The position numbers and the translations under genes were made by a program. The notes beneath the pieces were generated by a model. The model saw only the letters and a program-made list of their open reading frames with translations, was not told the origin of the DNA and ran no database searches. A stretch of DNA of 24,198 nucleotides from RGIG5579 sp045655865. Its GTDB lineage: Bacteria > Bacillota > Clostridia > Oscillospirales > SIG627. Position 1 is the stretch's first letter; every line of letters starts with the position of its first letter. The stretch spans positions 1 to 24,198 of the forward strand of contig JAZOQB010000052.1 in assembly GCA_045655865.1 (NCBI GenBank), given 5' to 3'. Below are positions 6,269-14,306 of this stretch, one piece after another.

Positions 6269-8728
6269 ATGAAGATCGTTTTTTCGACTAAAAACGTGAG
6301 TCGACCGTCGTTTCTCGATATCTGTCGTTATGCCTATGATTATGGCTTCGAAGGCTTTGAAATATACGATGCTCTTAAGGAGAGAGCATCGCATCACGAT
6401 AGCATTTTAAGACGCGATCGAAAAGCCGATGCCAAAAGAAAACTTGTCAACCGCAGTCTTTCGGTTTCCGCACTTCGTATGCCTACGCCGATTGATAGCA
6501 AAGATACAACTGCTGAGAGCGTGCAAAAATATGTAGACATGGCGGCAAGTTCGGGGATTGAAAACGTGATCGTTACCGTGGAGAAAGAAGTGTCCTTCGA
6601 CGTGTTAAGCCAAAAGCTTTCTGCAGCGGTAAAACGTGCAATGTCTTCCGATGTCAACATCCTGTTTGAAACGGTTGGATATCTTGCCAATACGGAAAAC
6701 GTGATCACGATCATCAATCATTTTGCATCATCGGCTATCGGCGCTTCCTGGAACGTGAGAGGAACCTATTTTTCTGCAGGCGAGTCTGCAGAGACTACGA
6801 TAAAGAATCTGGGCGCGTATATCAAGTACGTTCGCCTTGGCGATATGAAGGACGGGGAAACCGTATTGATCGGCGAGGGCGATTTGGATGTACAGAAGCT
6901 TCTGAACGCGCTTTCTTCTCTCAATTTTGAAGGGTACATCTGTGCAGCCTGGAATGACCAGATCAGCGATGCAGATATTGTCTTGACACACTTTACAAAC
7001 TACATTTCCTCACTGAATCGCGAGAAAAAATCCTTTGAGCACGCTTACTATAACCGTTCCAAAACAGGCACCTTCGTTTGGAAAAAGTATGACGTGATCG
7101 ATGCAACGTTCTCAGACGTTTTGGATACCATGGCGGATACCTATCCCGACCAATATGCTTTTAAGTATCCTACGCTGGACTATACGAGAACCTACGAGCA
7201 ATTCCGCAGAGACGTGGACGAATGTGCCGCGGCCTTGATTTCTCTCGGTGTAAAAGCAGGTGACCACGTTGCGATCTGGGCAACCAATGTTCCGCAATGG
7301 TTCGTAACCTTTTGGGCTACCACCAAGATCGGTGCCGTTTTGGTTACTGTGAATACCGCGTATAAGATTCACGAAATCGAATATTTGCTAAAGCAATCGG
7401 ATACTCACACCCTTGTTATGGTAGAGTATTGCAAGGACATCAACTACAAAGAGATCATCGAGGAGCTTTGTCCCGAATTGAAGGAGCTGGAACCCGGAAG
7501 CCCCCTGTATTCCAAAAATCTTCCCTTCCTTCGCAACGTTGTGACCGTAGGTTTTGATATGGATGGCTGTCTGACCTGGGAACAGATGCTTTCCCGTTCC
7601 TCTCTTATCCCCCGTGAAGAAGTGCGCAGACGTGCCTGTCTGGTAAAGCCCGATGACGTATGTAATATGCAGTACACCTCAGGTACGACGGGATTCCCCA
7701 AAGGCGTTATGCTCACGCACCGCAATATCGTCAACAACGGTAAGACCATCGGCGACAGAATGGATCTGTCCACCGCTGACCGCATGATGATCCAGGTTCC
7801 TATGTTTCACTGCTTCGGAATGGTGCTCTCTATGACCTCCATGATGACTCACGGCGGCACACTGTGTCCGATTCCGTATTTTTCGCCCAAGTCCTCTCTT
7901 GCTTGTGTAAACAATGAGCACATTACCTGCTTTAACGGCGTGCCTACTATGTTCATTGCCATGTTCAATCATCCCGATTTTGCTAAAACCGACTTCTCTT
8001 ATATGAGAACGGGCATTATGGCGGGCGCGAACTGTCCTGCAGATCTGATGAGACGCGCTTCTGTGGAAATGAACATGCGTGAGATCATCTCGGTTTACGG
8101 GCAGACTGAAGCTTCCCCCGGCTGCACCATGGGCGAAGTCAACGAGGATCTTGATCACCGTGTAGAAACCGTTGGTAGTGCATTTCCCGGTGTCGAGTGT
8201 AAGATCATCGATCCCGAAACGGGCAAAGAGATGCCTGACGGTGAAAGCGGCGAATTTGTAGCCCGCGGATTTAACATTATGAAGGGCTATTACAAGATGC
8301 CTGAAGCCACCGCTCAGGCAATCGATGCAGATGGCTGGCTTCATTCGGGAGATATCTGTATGAGAACGCCGGACGGTTATTACAAAGTAACCGGAAGACT
8401 CAAAGATATGATCATCCGTGGCGGCGAGAACCTCTATCCCCGTGAGATCGAGGAATTCTACTTGACCCATCCCAAGGTTCGTGATGTTCAGGTGGTTGGT
8501 GTTCCCGATGAGAAATACGGGGAAGAATGCTGTGCATGGATTATCCTTCATAAAGGCGAAACCTCTGACGAACAAGAGATGAAAGAATTCGGCAATGCCT
8601 CCATTGCCAGACACAAGGTTCCCAGATACTTCTTGTTCGTGGATGAATTCCCGATGAACGCTGCAGGCAAGATCCTCAAATATAAGATGCGCGACGACTC
8701 TGCTGAAAGATTAGGTTTGAAAAAATAA
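6269..8728 (+). CDS. Fusion protein: xylose-isomerase-like TIM barrel plus AMP-forming acyl-CoA ligase
   Basis: An 819-residue two-domain protein. Residues 1 to about 250 form an AP-endonuclease-2/sugar-phosphate-isomerase-type TIM barrel. Its usual metal ligands are mostly absent: Glu134 remains, but the D-x-x-H position reads N162-V-R, the next His is Arg189 and the final Glu is Trp228. Residues from about 262 form a complete ANL-family ligase like the fatty-acid CoA ligases: P-loop motif Y469-TSGTTG-F-P-K, Y610-G-Q-T-E614, H692-S-G-D695, hinge G709-R-L-K-D713 and catalytic Lys801 near the C-terminus. The ligase should therefore be active, making an acyl-AMP and then an acyl-CoA from an unknown carboxylic acid. 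The ATG is one base after the upstream stop, with GAGGAGG at 6256-6262 inside the previous gene, so the two proteins should be made together. I do not recognise this fusion as a named family. Confidence 0.9.
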   Translation: MKIVFSTKNVSRPSFLDICRYAYDYGFEGFEIYDALKERASHHDSILRRDRKADAKRKLVNRSLSVSALRMPTPIDSKDTTAESVQKYVDMAASSGIENVIVTVEKEVSFDVLSQKLSAAVKRAMSSDVNILFETVGYLANTENVITIINHFASSAIGASWNVRGTYFSAGESAETTIKNLGAYIKYVRLGDMKDGETVLIGEGDLDVQKLLNALSSLNFEGYICAAWNDQISDADIVLTHFTNYISSLNREKKSFEHAYYNRSKTGTFVWKKYDVIDATFSDVLDTMADTYPDQYAFKYPTLDYTRTYEQFRRDVDECAAALISLGVKAGDHVAIWATNVPQWFVTFWATTKIGAVLVTVNTAYKIHEIEYLLKQSDTHTLVMVEYCKDINYKEIIEELCPELKELEPGSPLYSKNLPFLRNVVTVGFDMDGCLTWEQMLSRSSLIPREEVRRRACLVKPDDVCNMQYTSGTTGFPKGVMLTHRNIVNNGKTIGDRMDLSTADRMMIQVPMFHCFGMVLSMTSMMTHGGTLCPIPYFSPKSSLACVNNEHITCFNGVPTMFIAMFNHPDFAKTDFSYMRTGIMAGANCPADLMRRASVEMNMREIISVYGQTEASPGCTMGEVNEDLDHRVETVGSAFPGVECKIIDPETGKEMPDGESGEFVARGFNIMKGYYKMPEATAQAIDADGWLHSGDICMRTPDGYYKVTGRLKDMIIRGGENLYPREIEEFYLTHPKVRDVQVVGVPDEKYGEECCAWIILHKGETSDEQEMKEFGNASIARHKVPRYFLFVDEFPMNAAGKILKYKMRDDSAERLGLKK

Positions 8729-8801
8729 ATCCGAAAGAGTCCAAAAAGTTCGGCAGGTAGAAATTCGCAAAAACGATATGGCAAAGTGGCAAAAATGATA
8801 T

Positions 8802-8849
8802 AAAAAAACAGGAATCGAGACTTAAAATTCGATTCCTGTTTTGGTTTTT
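8802..8849. terminator. Bidirectional terminator between the ligase and LysR genes
   Basis: The 10-bp stem CAGGAATCGA (8809-8818) pairs with TCGATTCCTG (8829-8838). It is flanked by seven A on the left and a T-rich tract on the right, so it can stop both the rightward ligase transcript and the leftward LysR transcript. Confidence 0.88.
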
Positions 8850-9738
8850 AATTGGTAAAATCATGTGCGATAACATAATCAATAACGGTTTTCAAACTCT
8901 TGGATAACCATTTGTTTTTATGGTAGATAAGCTGTTTCCAAATATCCAATTTCATATCTGAAATATCCAAATAGCAAAGCTTGCCGCTTTCAATCAAATC
9001 TTTGGTAACAAAGTCCGGCAAATAAGAGATCATATTGCTGCGAGATACGGTGGTGGTAATCATGTCGGTTCGGCCGATCTCAAGAACCGGGGTAATTTCA
9101 AGAGATCTCTTGGCCAGTTCCTTATCTAAGACACGGCGATATCCTTGCCCATATTCCGTGAGGATAAACGGCTGGTGGATAATATCGTGAATCGACAGAT
9201 CTTTGACACCTTTATACTTCGAATTCGCACTTGCCACAAAGTGCATAGACAATTGTTCTTCTTTTGCAATGACGTAATCTTTATTGTATGAGTGGTTATC
9301 CAGAGTAATGATGATATCCGCTTCGTTATGGTCGAGCATATCAAACATAACAAGTGTATCCGCGGTAGTAAACTTTACAGAGATGTTCGGATATTTGTTA
9401 TGAAACCCAATGTAGTGTGAGGTGATCATATCATAGCACACAGAATCGGGGGTTACGATGTGAACGTGACCGGAGATCTCCTTTTCCTTTTTCAGACTTT
9501 CTCTCAACTCCTCTGTCAGCGCACGAACCTGATGTGCGTAGGAAACAAGCTCACGCCCCCGTTCCGTAAGCGTGATCGTGTGATTGATCCGGTCAAAAAG
9601 CAGACATCCCAGTTCTTCTTCTAACTGTTTGATTTGAAACGAGATTGTTGATTGGGAATATCCGAGCATCTCTCCTGCTTTTGTAAAACTGCCAAGCTCG
9701 GCAACGTGGGTGAACGTAATCAGATTTCTAAGTTCCAT
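8848..9738 (-). CDS. LysR-family transcriptional regulator
   Basis: A 296-residue LysR-type regulator, the standard length. The N-terminal winged helix-turn-helix is obvious (residues 1-60: L-x-x-F-x-x-V-A-E-L-G-S-F-T-K-A-G, then S-Q-S-T-I-S-F-Q-I-K-Q-L-E-E-E-L-G and L-F-D-R). A coiled linker helix (about 65-90) and a periplasmic-binding-like effector domain (about 92-290) follow. The start ATG has AGAGGG about six bases upstream on the minus strand. The gene diverges from the sodium symporter over a 171-bp gap holding a good operator candidate, and converges on the ligase operon, so the symporter is the likeliest target. The effector may be the transported compound or a product of it, but nothing in the sequence identifies it. 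Confidence 0.92.
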   Translation of the reverse strand: MELRNLITFTHVAELGSFTKAGEMLGYSQSTISFQIKQLEEELGCLLFDRINHTITLTERGRELVSYAHQVRALTEELRESLKKEKEISGHVHIVTPDSVCYDMITSHYIGFHNKYPNISVKFTTADTLVMFDMLDHNEADIIITLDNHSYNKDYVIAKEEQLSMHFVASANSKYKGVKDLSIHDIIHQPFILTEYGQGYRRVLDKELAKRSLEITPVLEIGRTDMITTTVSRSNMISYLPDFVTKDLIESGKLCYLDISDMKLDIWKQLIYHKNKWLSKSLKTVIDYVIAHDFTN

Positions 9739-9776
9739 ATCATCCCTCTATCATTGAAAATATCGATAGCAAACAT

Positions 9777-9818
9777 TCAAACCATTCGTTTGACTAATGA
9801 TAAGGTCCATTATATAAT
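9777..9818 (+). promoter_or_regulatory. Symporter promoter overlapped by a likely LysR operator
   Basis: TTGACT (9790-9795), 17 bp and TATAAT (9813-9818) form a sigma-A promoter for the symporter. A perfect inverted repeat, TCAAAC-N5-GTTTGA (9777-9793), contains the T-N11-A pattern of LysR sites and overlaps the -35 element. A second, looser repeat (CTATC...GATAG, about 9748-9769, with the palindrome TATCGATA at 9761-9768) lies closer to the LysR gene and could be the autoregulatory site. Confidence 0.75.
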
Positions 9819-9909
9819 GAATAATGTCAAAAAACAAGTCGTATTGTAAGATTTTTGTTTGGAACTTTCTTAACGTTCTCAACAATCTCTTGACAGAAAG
9901 GGATTCAAA

Positions 9910-11466
9910 ATGACAGAACCGCAGCTTTACACCATCATTGCTCTTGCAGTATATGCAATTGCAATGACGCTTGTTGGATGCTTCAGCTTGGGTAAATCCA
10001 AAACGCTGGACGGATTTTTGATCGGCGGTAGAAACATCGGCGCTTGGATAACCGCGTTTTCTTACGGTACTACATACTTTTCGGCAGTTGTTTTCGTCGG
10101 TTATGCAGGCCAGCACGGTTGGAACATCGGTCTTGGCGCAATTTGGATCGGTATCGGTAACGCGATTCTCGGTTGTTTTCTTTCCTGGGTTCTGTTTGCA
10201 AACCGAACAAGAAAGATGACGAAAAAGTTGAATGCCCGAACCATGCCCGACTATTTTGAAAAACGTTACGATTCCAAGGGATTGAAGATCCTGGCATCTG
10301 TCATTATTTTCGTTTTCCTCGTTCCTTACTCTACCGCGGTTTACAAGGGCCTTGGCTCATTGTTTAGCGCAGTATTCCCCGGAATTGAAACTTGGGTATG
10401 GATGCTGATCATTGCATCTCTTGCCGCTGTGTACCTTGTTGTCGGCGGCTACGTTGCAACTGCTTACACGGATCTGGTTCAGGGTACCGTTATGCTTGTG
10501 GGCGTTGTTTGCTTGGTTGCCGTTATTCTCAACCACGAAACCGTTGGCGGTATTAGCGGTTTGATTGAAAACCTCAGCCAATTTCAATCTCTCCCCGGTG
10601 ACCCGAACCCGACAACCGGCAGTCAGTTGACAAGTATCTTTGGCGGATCCTCTTTCAAGTTCCTTTGCTTTAACATTATGCTAACAAGTTTTGGTACTTG
10701 GGGTCTTCCCCAGATGATCGGGAAATTCTATGCAATTAAAGACACCGCAGCGATCAAACGCGGTACTATTATCTCCACACTTTTCTGTGTTGTTATCGGA
10801 TGCGGCGCTTACCTTATCGGTTCTACCTCAAGACTGATCCTTGGCGGTCAGCTTCCCGAAGGCGGTATTGACTCGATCATTCCTACCGTTTTGATGAAGG
10901 TTCTTGGCAACGGTACTCTTGGTATCATTCTTCTTGCCATTATTATGATCCTACTTCTCTCAGCTTCTATGTCCACCCTTGAAGCGGTTGTTCTTACCTC
11001 TGCTTCTGCTGTTGCAGTTGACTTGATTCCTGCGGTCAGAAAGAAAGAGACCAAGCCCCAACATCAAATGCTTCTCACAAGAATTCTCTGCCTTGTGTTC
11101 GTCGCTTGTTCCTTTATCTTTGCTACACAGAATATTCCGATTATTGTTAGCCTCATGTCCTTCTCTTGGGGCCTGATCTCCGGCTGTTTCATCGGGCCCT
11201 ACATCTGGGGCTTGTTCTCAAAGAAGATCACCCGGATCGGTGCATACGCGGGAATCCTTTCAGGTCTTCTTACCGTTGGCGGTGCAACCCTTATGATCTC
11301 GTTGCAGTCCGGTTTCTCGGCTGCTGCAGCAAAATCTCCCGAAATGGGCGTTGCTGCAATGGCCATCTCTATGGTGATCGTACCTCTTGTTAGTGCATTT
11401 ACCAAGAACAAGAAAACAGATGCGGAGCGTGTAGAAGAAATCTTCGCATGCTACAAGGAAGCGTAA
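9910..11466 (+). CDS. Sodium:solute symporter (SSS family)
   Basis: A polytopic membrane protein of 518 residues, typical of the SSS (PutP/PanF-like) transporters that bring in a small organic solute with sodium. About 13 hydrophobic segments are visible from residue 8 onward. The first carries F-S-Y-G-T-T-Y-F-S-A-V-V-F-V-G-Y-A-G, the substrate/sodium region. The conserved sodium-site helix reads L-S351-A-S-M-S-T356, matching the Ser/Thr cluster of this family. The ATG has AAAGGG just upstream. It has its own promoter with a LysR-type site and a terminator behind it, so it is a single-gene unit. The substrate is unknown: glycerate or another hydroxy acid is suggested only by the neighbouring glycerate kinase, and a carboxylic acid only by the ligase. 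Proline and pantothenate are the usual alternatives in this family. Confidence 0.9.
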   Translation: MTEPQLYTIIALAVYAIAMTLVGCFSLGKSKTLDGFLIGGRNIGAWITAFSYGTTYFSAVVFVGYAGQHGWNIGLGAIWIGIGNAILGCFLSWVLFANRTRKMTKKLNARTMPDYFEKRYDSKGLKILASVIIFVFLVPYSTAVYKGLGSLFSAVFPGIETWVWMLIIASLAAVYLVVGGYVATAYTDLVQGTVMLVGVVCLVAVILNHETVGGISGLIENLSQFQSLPGDPNPTTGSQLTSIFGGSSFKFLCFNIMLTSFGTWGLPQMIGKFYAIKDTAAIKRGTIISTLFCVVIGCGAYLIGSTSRLILGGQLPEGGIDSIIPTVLMKVLGNGTLGIILLAIIMILLLSASMSTLEAVVLTSASAVAVDLIPAVRKKETKPQHQMLLTRILCLVFVACSFIFATQNIPIIVSLMSFSWGLISGCFIGPYIWGLFSKKITRIGAYAGILSGLLTVGGATLMISLQSGFSAAAAKSPEMGVAAMAISMVIVPLVSAFTKNKKTDAERVEEIFACYKEA

Positions 11467-11506
11467 AATCAACCGCACTTTAGCAAAAAGCAAGTTTGTA
11501 AATAAT

Positions 11507-11540
11507 AAGGGCTGACGGACAATGTCCCGTCAGCCCTTTT
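11507..11540 (+). terminator. Rho-independent terminator of the symporter gene
   Basis: AAGGGCTGACGG (11507-11518) pairs with CCGTCAGCCCTT (11527-11538) around a short loop and ends in TTTT. It is a strong hairpin 40 bp after the stop codon. Confidence 0.9.
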
Positions 11541-11585
11541 ATAGATCTTTTGTTTTTCAAGAAGATAACGTTTCAAATTTATCAC

Positions 11586-11626
11586 AAGGCAGATGGCGGC
11601 CCATATCAAAAGGTTGCCTTATTTTT
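11586..11626 (+). terminator. Possible second terminator or small structured element
   Basis: AAGGCA (11586-11591) pairs with TGCCTT (11615-11620) and is followed by ATTTTT. The loop holds a nested ATGG/CCAT hairpin (11593-11604). It lies between the symporter terminator and the glycerate kinase promoter and may act as a backup terminator. It is weaker than the other terminators here. GATAA/TTATC (11564-11583), just before it, is a further inverted repeat of unknown meaning. Confidence 0.4.
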
Positions 11627-11653
11627 GCTCATAATGGAAAAGGCTTAGGAAAA

Positions 11654-11703
11654 TTTGTTGTAAAGCATATGGCGACATGTTATAATGAAAAAAATAGCGA
11701 ATC
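11654..11703 (+). promoter_or_regulatory. Glycerate kinase promoter (copy 2 of the repeated cassette)
   Basis: TTGTAA (11658-11663), 17 bp and TATAAT (11681-11686). The surrounding bases repeat the GNAT promoter (3912-3959): identical TTTGTTGTAAAGC, a different 10-bp stretch, then identical ATGTTATAATG with seven A, two extra bases (TA) and GCGAATC. The start should be near 11693, giving a leader of about 30 bp. Confidence 0.82.
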
Positions 11704-11724
11704 TTTTTTCAAAAGGGGTTGCCA

Positions 11725-12855
11725 ATGAAAGTCGTTGTAGCAATGGATTCTTTCAAAGGAAGTTTGTCTTCTTTGCAAGCGGGTCTTGCCGTAAAAGATG
11801 CGATTCGCCGATTGAATGACCGGGTGGAAGTGCAGGTCAAGCCTTTGGCCGACGGCGGCGAGGGCACCGTAGATGCGCTTGCCCAAGGATTGGATTTTGA
11901 GATCGTACCGTTAACGGTCACAGGTCCTCGTTTAGAACCTGTTGTTGCTACATACCGTATTCTGAAAAAAACGAATACCGCTGTAATAGAAATGGCATCC
12001 GCAGCGGGAATCACCCTTATTTCTGAAATGGAAAAAAATCCATTGGAAAGCACCACCTTTGGTGTTGGCGAGCTGATTCGGGATGCCATCACAAAAGGCT
12101 GCCGAAGATTTATCGTTGGCATAGGCGGAAGCGCTACCAACGACGGCGGAGTCGGTATGCTGACCGCTTTGGGTTATCAGTTTTTAGATGAGAACAGCCA
12201 ACCGATCTCTTTCGGTGCAAAAGGGCTTAAAAACTTACATCAAATCAAGATCGACCGCGTTTTACCGGAACTGAAAGAATGCCATTTTAAGATCGCATGC
12301 GACGTTACCAATCCTCTCTGTGGAGAAAACGGTTGCAGTGCGGTGTTTGGCCCGCAAAAAGGCGCAAGTGCTGAAATGATCAAAGATATGGACGCGTGGC
12401 TTGAAACGTATGCAAAGCTTGCCCGGACCGTATCTTGCAAAGCCGATCAAAACCATGCGGGAGCGGGAGCGGCAGGCGGTTTGGGCTTTGCTTTTTTGTC
12501 CTTCACAAACGCTACGTTGAAATCAGGAATCGACATCGTTCTGGAAGAAAGCGGCCTTGAAAACGATATCAAAGATGCTACGATCGTGGTTACCGGAGAA
12601 GGACGCCTGGATTCTCAGACTGTTATGGGGAAAGCCCCGATCGGCGTAGCAAAACTGGCGAAAAAGCACGGAAAAAAAGTGATTGCTTTTTCGGGTTGTG
12701 CAACAGACGATGCCGAAATTTGCAACGAGCACGGAATCGATGCTTTTTTCCCCGTGTTGAGGAACATTACAACTCCAAAAGAAGCCCTTGATCCCAATCG
12801 GGCATATAAGAACCTATCCGCTACGGCGTATCAGGTATTTCGATTGTTACTTTAA
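11725..12855 (+). CDS. glxK: Glycerate kinase (GlxK/GarK family)
   Basis: Cytoplasmic kinase of 376 residues that phosphorylates glycerate with ATP, feeding it into lower glycolysis. Members of this family usually give 2-phosphoglycerate. The family motifs are clear: the N-terminal M-K-V-V-V-A-M-D-S-F-K-G-S-L, the signature P-L-A-D-G-G-E-G-T-V-D-A (about 43-54), G-I-G-G-S-A-T-N-D-G-G-V-G (about 132-144), and V-T-G-E-G-R-L-D-S-Q-T (about 290-300). The length is normal and the frame intact. ATG 11725 follows AAAAGGGG at 11711-11718; an in-frame TTG at 11719 is less likely. It has its own promoter and a strong terminator. Next to the symporter it could use imported glycerate, but the two genes have separate control signals. 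Confidence 0.93.
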   Translation: MKVVVAMDSFKGSLSSLQAGLAVKDAIRRLNDRVEVQVKPLADGGEGTVDALAQGLDFEIVPLTVTGPRLEPVVATYRILKKTNTAVIEMASAAGITLISEMEKNPLESTTFGVGELIRDAITKGCRRFIVGIGGSATNDGGVGMLTALGYQFLDENSQPISFGAKGLKNLHQIKIDRVLPELKECHFKIACDVTNPLCGENGCSAVFGPQKGASAEMIKDMDAWLETYAKLARTVSCKADQNHAGAGAAGGLGFAFLSFTNATLKSGIDIVLEESGLENDIKDATIVVTGEGRLDSQTVMGKAPIGVAKLAKKHGKKVIAFSGCATDDAEICNEHGIDAFFPVLRNITTPKEALDPNRAYKNLSATAYQVFRLLL

Positions 12856-12910
12856 ACATCTCTTCTTTTTTCTGAATCTTCCCTGCCGCTGTTTGTGATA
12901 GGATCTGATC

Positions 12911-12949
12911 AAATGAAAAGAAGCACGAGAATCTCGTGCTTCTTTTTCT
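12911..12949. terminator. Bidirectional terminator between glxK and the first LCP gene
   Basis: AGAAGCACGAGA (12919-12930) and TCTCGTGCTTCT (12932-12943) are perfectly complementary; in RNA the central bases would open into a loop. The hairpin is followed by TTTTT on the plus strand, and the A-rich left flank gives TTTT on the minus strand. It ends both convergent transcripts. Confidence 0.9.
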
Positions 12950-12985
12950 GCTGTCCTTTGGGCCGCAGCCCTAAAACTCAAGTTT

Positions 12986-14134
12986 TTATGTAGGATCTTC
13001 TCCGTAAATTGTCCGGTACAGATAGCGAACGTTCTGATTTAGGTCCATCACCAGATTATACCAAATGGACTGATAAGTACCGGGCTGTGGGATTTGCACG
13101 CTCTCCACGTCGTATTTCACCAAGGAAAACACCTTACCGACAAAGCTCTTAATCTGTGTTTTTGGCATATTGGTAGTAATCAAGGGAAGAACGACGTTCA
13201 AACAGTCATCCAGTTCAGAAAGAGAAAGGCCGCCGGCCACTTTCAAAACTTCCCCAATGATCGTCCGTTGGCGCTGAGTGCGGGCGTAGTCACTGCCAAT
13301 GTGTCGATTCCTACCGTGACCCAAAGCCTGAAGCCCGTTTAAGTGGTATCTCCCCTCATCGGTAACGGAAATGGTCTCTTTGGGATAATCGGGAAAAAGC
13401 TCCTGCATTTCCGGAGATAGAATGTATTCGTTAAGCCAATGCACCTCGTCGGGAGATAATTGCAGATCCAGCCCTCCCACAGAGTCAATGACCTCCACAA
13501 AGGAGTAAAAATTGATCTTCGCATAATACTGCACTTCAATGTTGAAGGTCTCTTTTAACACCGCCATGGTCAATTCCGGACCGCCGTAAGCGTGGGCGTG
13601 ACACAGCTTGTCATAGCATTGCCCCCCGTAAATGGGATTGGCGGGTTTTTCAGGATAAACGGCCAAAATATCACGCAAGAGCGAAGTCAAAACGATCTTC
13701 CCCGTTTTCTCATTGATGGAAACCAGGATCATGGAATCCGACCGGGAAGCCTCGTTCCAGCGAGCATCCACACCCAGAAAAAGAATGTTCGTCACATGCT
13801 CGGTGTCCGAAATAAGAGGTAAGTTTTCCCGATTCAAAATCGCCTCGTAATCAGGCAAGACGGGGGCGGGCTCCTCTTCGGTCACGGTCTCCTCTTCCTG
13901 CGTTTTAGCTGTTTCCTCTTCTTCGGGGATGACCTGAGTTACGTATTCCACACCCGTTTCCTTGGTGACAATGTTAAACTTATTGATATAATGATCCAAA
14001 ATTTTGTTCCAAGCAAAAAGACACCCAGCCGCTAAAACCAGGATCACAGCACACACAATGCCAATGATTCTGATCGTTTTCCGTTTTTTATTTTGATTTG
14101 CGATCTTTTCGGGTGGGATCAATTGTTTTGCCAT
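12986..14134 (-). CDS. LCP-family (LytR-CpsA-Psr) cell wall glycopolymer transferase, paralogue 1
   Basis: Membrane-anchored LCP protein of 382 residues. Family members attach teichoic acids or other glycopolymers to peptidoglycan from lipid-linked precursors. A basic N-terminus is followed by one membrane helix (about 20-40), then an acidic Glu/Thr-rich linker (about 65-90) that spans out of the membrane. The LCP domain starts near residue 105 with N-I-L-F-L-G-V-D-A. It contains the lipid-phosphate-binding pattern S-D-S-M-I-L-V-S and L-T-S-L-L-R-D, and the arginine-rich core G-H-G-R-N-R-H-I-G-S-D-Y-A-R-T-Q-R-Q. The start at 14134 has GAGG five bases upstream; the longer TTG-started version would overlap that site. 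It has its own promoter (14177-14205). The next gene upstream is a close paralogue. Confidence 0.9.
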   Translation of the reverse strand: MAKQLIPPEKIANQNKKRKTIRIIGIVCAVILVLAAGCLFAWNKILDHYINKFNIVTKETGVEYVTQVIPEEEETAKTQEEETVTEEEPAPVLPDYEAILNRENLPLISDTEHVTNILFLGVDARWNEASRSDSMILVSINEKTGKIVLTSLLRDILAVYPEKPANPIYGGQCYDKLCHAHAYGGPELTMAVLKETFNIEVQYYAKINFYSFVEVIDSVGGLDLQLSPDEVHWLNEYILSPEMQELFPDYPKETISVTDEGRYHLNGLQALGHGRNRHIGSDYARTQRQRTIIGEVLKVAGGLSLSELDDCLNVVLPLITTNMPKTQIKSFVGKVFSLVKYDVESVQIPQPGTYQSIWYNLVMDLNQNVRYLYRTIYGEDPT

Positions 14135-14176
14135 GTTTTCCTCTTTTATTTGCAAAAAATTTCAGGATGTTTTTTC

Positions 14177-14205
14177 ATTTTACTATAAAACCAAAAAAAA
14201 CACAA
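14177..14205 (-). promoter_or_regulatory. Promoter of LCP paralogue 1
   Basis: On the minus strand: TTGTGT (14205-14200), 17 bp and TAAAAT (14182-14177). The same layout and the same -10, TAAAATG, occur in front of the second LCP gene. Confidence 0.65.
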
Positions 14206-14274
14206 GTACCGTTGAAATTTCTATCTTTCCTCACCGATGTCTTTCCCATTTGTTTTTTTCTTACATAAACCTTC

Positions 14275-14306
14275 AAAAAAAAGAAGCCTTCCGGCTTCTT
14301 TTTCTT
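14275..14306. terminator. Terminator of LCP paralogue 2
   Basis: AAGAAGCC (14281-14288) pairs with GGCTTCTT (14293-14300) around TTCC. The A-tract on the left gives a T-tract on the minus strand directly after the stop of the second LCP gene. It is T-rich on the right too, so it could work in both directions. Confidence 0.88.

Noticed and set aside
7679..8614. A 311-codon open frame opposite the ligase
   Set aside because: It is a shadow of the ligase domain, without a start signal or family features.
11522..11724. Small open frame between the symporter and glycerate kinase
   Set aside because: It runs through a terminator and a promoter, has no ribosome binding site, and its translation resembles no protein family.
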